Assembly: GCA_038212215.1 (NCBI GenBank) | Contig: JBBQUT010000072.1 | Span: forward strand, 1-7,350 | Direction: 5' to 3' | Origin: JALZAI01 sp038212215 | GTDB lineage: Bacteria > Actinomycetota > Actinomycetes > Mycobacteriales > Jatrophihabitantaceae | Length of the DNA stretch: 7,350 nt | In this document: in pieces, positions 6,245 to 7,350 of the stretch | How positions within the stretch are numbered: position 1 is the stretch's first letter | How the letters are laid out: the number at the start of each line of letters is the position of its first letter | The notes under the pieces: generated by a model | Seen by the model: only the letters and a program-made list of their open reading frames with translations | What the model was told of the DNA's origin: nothing | The model's database searches: none | Position numbers and translations under genes: made by a program

Positions 6245-7229
6245 TCAGCTGAGTCGCGGCGCCCCGGTCGCCGCGATTACGGCCTTCAACCCGGCGATGC
6301 ACTCCTCGGTGTTGCCGCCGACGAGGATGGTGCGGGCCGTGCCGGTCAGGTCGTCCTGGACGTGGTCGACGCTCAGGATGGTGCACGGGCGGGCAATCAC
6401 TTTGAGGACGTAGTCCGCGGCGCACAGGTCCTGGCCATGGCCGCGGGCCAGTAAGCCAGATTGCAGTGCGTCCAGGCGGCCCAGTTCGAGGTACTGCTCG
6501 CTCGATCCGGTAACCAGGACGGTGCATGGCGGGGCGAGGTCTGTGTCGCCGCGCGCCGGTCGAAACCCATGATCTTGCAGCGGCGTGATCGCGGGTGGCG
6601 TCGAGCACCATCGCCGCGTCGTCGGTCGCGGGCGGTAGAGGGGCGTGCGTCCGGGCGGCGATGACCTCCGCATCGGTTTGCAGTGACCAGCGACAAGATC
6701 CTCGAACGCCTTGGACGCGCGCGGTTCGGGCAGCAGCACGTCAGGGTGGTAGTCGACCCAGCCGGCGTAATCGCCGCACCACTGCTGCTGGTCGACGGTC
6801 TGCAACGGATGCGGGTGGGGTGCAAGTGGATGCTCGCCCGGAGCGGTCGCGACCAGCCCGCGGACTCGTTTCGGCTCGGCCGTGGCGAGCAGCAACGACC
6901 ACTTGATGCCCGAGCACAGTGCGACGACGAACGCCACCTCCGTCCCCGTCGCGTCGAGCACCGCGGCGGCGTGACGTGCGTACACGTCGTCGGCGTACGC
7001 GCCCCGTCCGGCCGGACGGTCGGACGCGCCGTTACCTCGCGGATCCCGAGTGACCACACGGAAATGCCTTGCCAGGTAGGGCACCTGGCTCTTCCATCGC
7101 CGGCCGTCGATGACGGGAAAACGTGCCCATCGTCAGCAGCGTGGTCGGTCCGGTCCCGAAGACTTCGTAGTTGGTACGGACTCCGTCGACAACGGCGTAG
7201 CTGGTGTCGTCCGGCTCACGCGCGCGCAC
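6245..7229 (-). pseudogene. Alpha/beta hydrolase with several frameshifts
   Basis: It starts at GTG 7229, with GAGG about 9 nt upstream, overlapping the previous gene by 14 bp. Read with frame changes, it gives a hydrolase of the type VDGVRTNYEVFGTGPTTLL - PVIDGRRWKSQVPYLARHF - RVVTRDPRGNGASDRPAG. A nucleophile elbow ALCSG follows (Cys at 6914-6916), then RASKAFEDLVA and TDAEVIAARTHAPLPPATDD. Breaks are inferred at the A4 run 7118-7121 (one extra base), at about 6689-6691 (one base missing; restoring it would give LVAWSLQTDAEV) and at about 6575-6590. The last segment (to TGA 6245) has about 95% G/C third positions, yet lacks the usual GxGH...RxPV-N ending of the family and is unrecognised. 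The substrate cannot be told. Sequence errors could explain some breaks, but three in 600 bp fits decay better, since the 4-kb gene to the left is intact. Confidence 0.7.
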
Positions 7230-7350
7230 CGGCCACCGCCTCGCCGAATTGCCGAACGAGCAGGTTGAACCGCACCGGATGCCGTGCGTGCACGCAGTGC
7301 CCCCCGCCCTCGAAGACCTCGACCGGGCAGCCGAGCGCCTCGGCCAAAGC
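7216..7350 (-). CDS. Alpha/beta hydrolase, C-terminal end (5' part beyond window)
   Basis: The last 44 residues of a protein entering from the right edge and ending at TGA 7216-7218. The segment VEVFEGGGHCVHARHPVRFN followed by LLVRQF is the classic end of an alpha/beta hydrolase: the GGGH histidine is the expected catalytic-triad His, followed by the final helix. The next gene downstream (7229) begins inside its last codons and belongs to the same broad fold, so the two look like a tandem, translationally coupled pair. The substrate cannot be inferred from this fragment. Confidence 0.8.
   Translation of the reverse strand, partial: ALAEALGCPVEVFEGGGHCVHARHPVRFNLLVRQFGEAVAGARA

Noticed and set aside
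1..7350. CRISPR arrays, tRNA/rRNA genes, insertion sequences
   Set aside because: No regularly spaced repeats, cloverleaf-like sequences, transposase motifs or terminal inverted repeats were seen on either strand.

Overview
The window looks like chromosomal DNA of a high-GC actinobacterium, most likely a rapidly growing Mycobacterium/Mycolicibacterium. The grounds are strong G/C preference at third codon positions, GTG starts, and the gene types: a PAS/GGDEF/EAL protein, MEDS and WxL/DUF916-type modules, and a family of alpha/beta hydrolases. The genus is an inference. All well-supported genes lie on the minus strand, so they are described from right to left.

Right end (7350-6245): the C-terminal end of one alpha/beta hydrolase, then a second hydrolase that starts inside the last codons of the first. 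The second one needs at least three reading-frame changes to be read through, so it is annotated as a pseudogene (or an indel-damaged sequence). Its C-terminal third is not recognisable.

Middle (6244-5838): about 400 bp without a confident gene. It contains an AT-rich segment with two inverted repeats, each with a 7-nt spacer and centres 20 bp apart, overlapping a candidate -10 box. This is probably the control region of the next operon. A plus-strand stretch at about 6030-6240 has protein-like composition but no start or stop.

Surface-protein operon (5837-4191): a secreted WxL-like beta-sandwich protein, followed 11 bp later by a DUF916 (WxL-interacting protein, peptidoglycan-binding) membrane protein that is split by one frameshift near 4926. 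A 71-residue frame overlaps the end of the DUF916 gene and shares a 4-nt GTGA overlap with the next gene.

Left (4031-1, running off the window): a very large c-di-GMP enzyme in one open frame, ordered PAS-PAS-PAS-PAS-GGDEF-EAL-MEDS-GGDEF. Both GGDEF domains keep the signature and the RxxD inhibitory site, and the EAL domain keeps its catalytic residues.

Taken together, the window suggests (inference) that a cell-wall WxL/DUF916 surface complex and a multi-sensor c-di-GMP synthase/phosphodiesterase are encoded in one transcription unit, reminiscent of c-di-GMP control of surface adhesins in other bacteria. The frameshift in the DUF916 gene and the decayed hydrolase mean that either this part of the locus is degenerating or the sequence carries indel errors.
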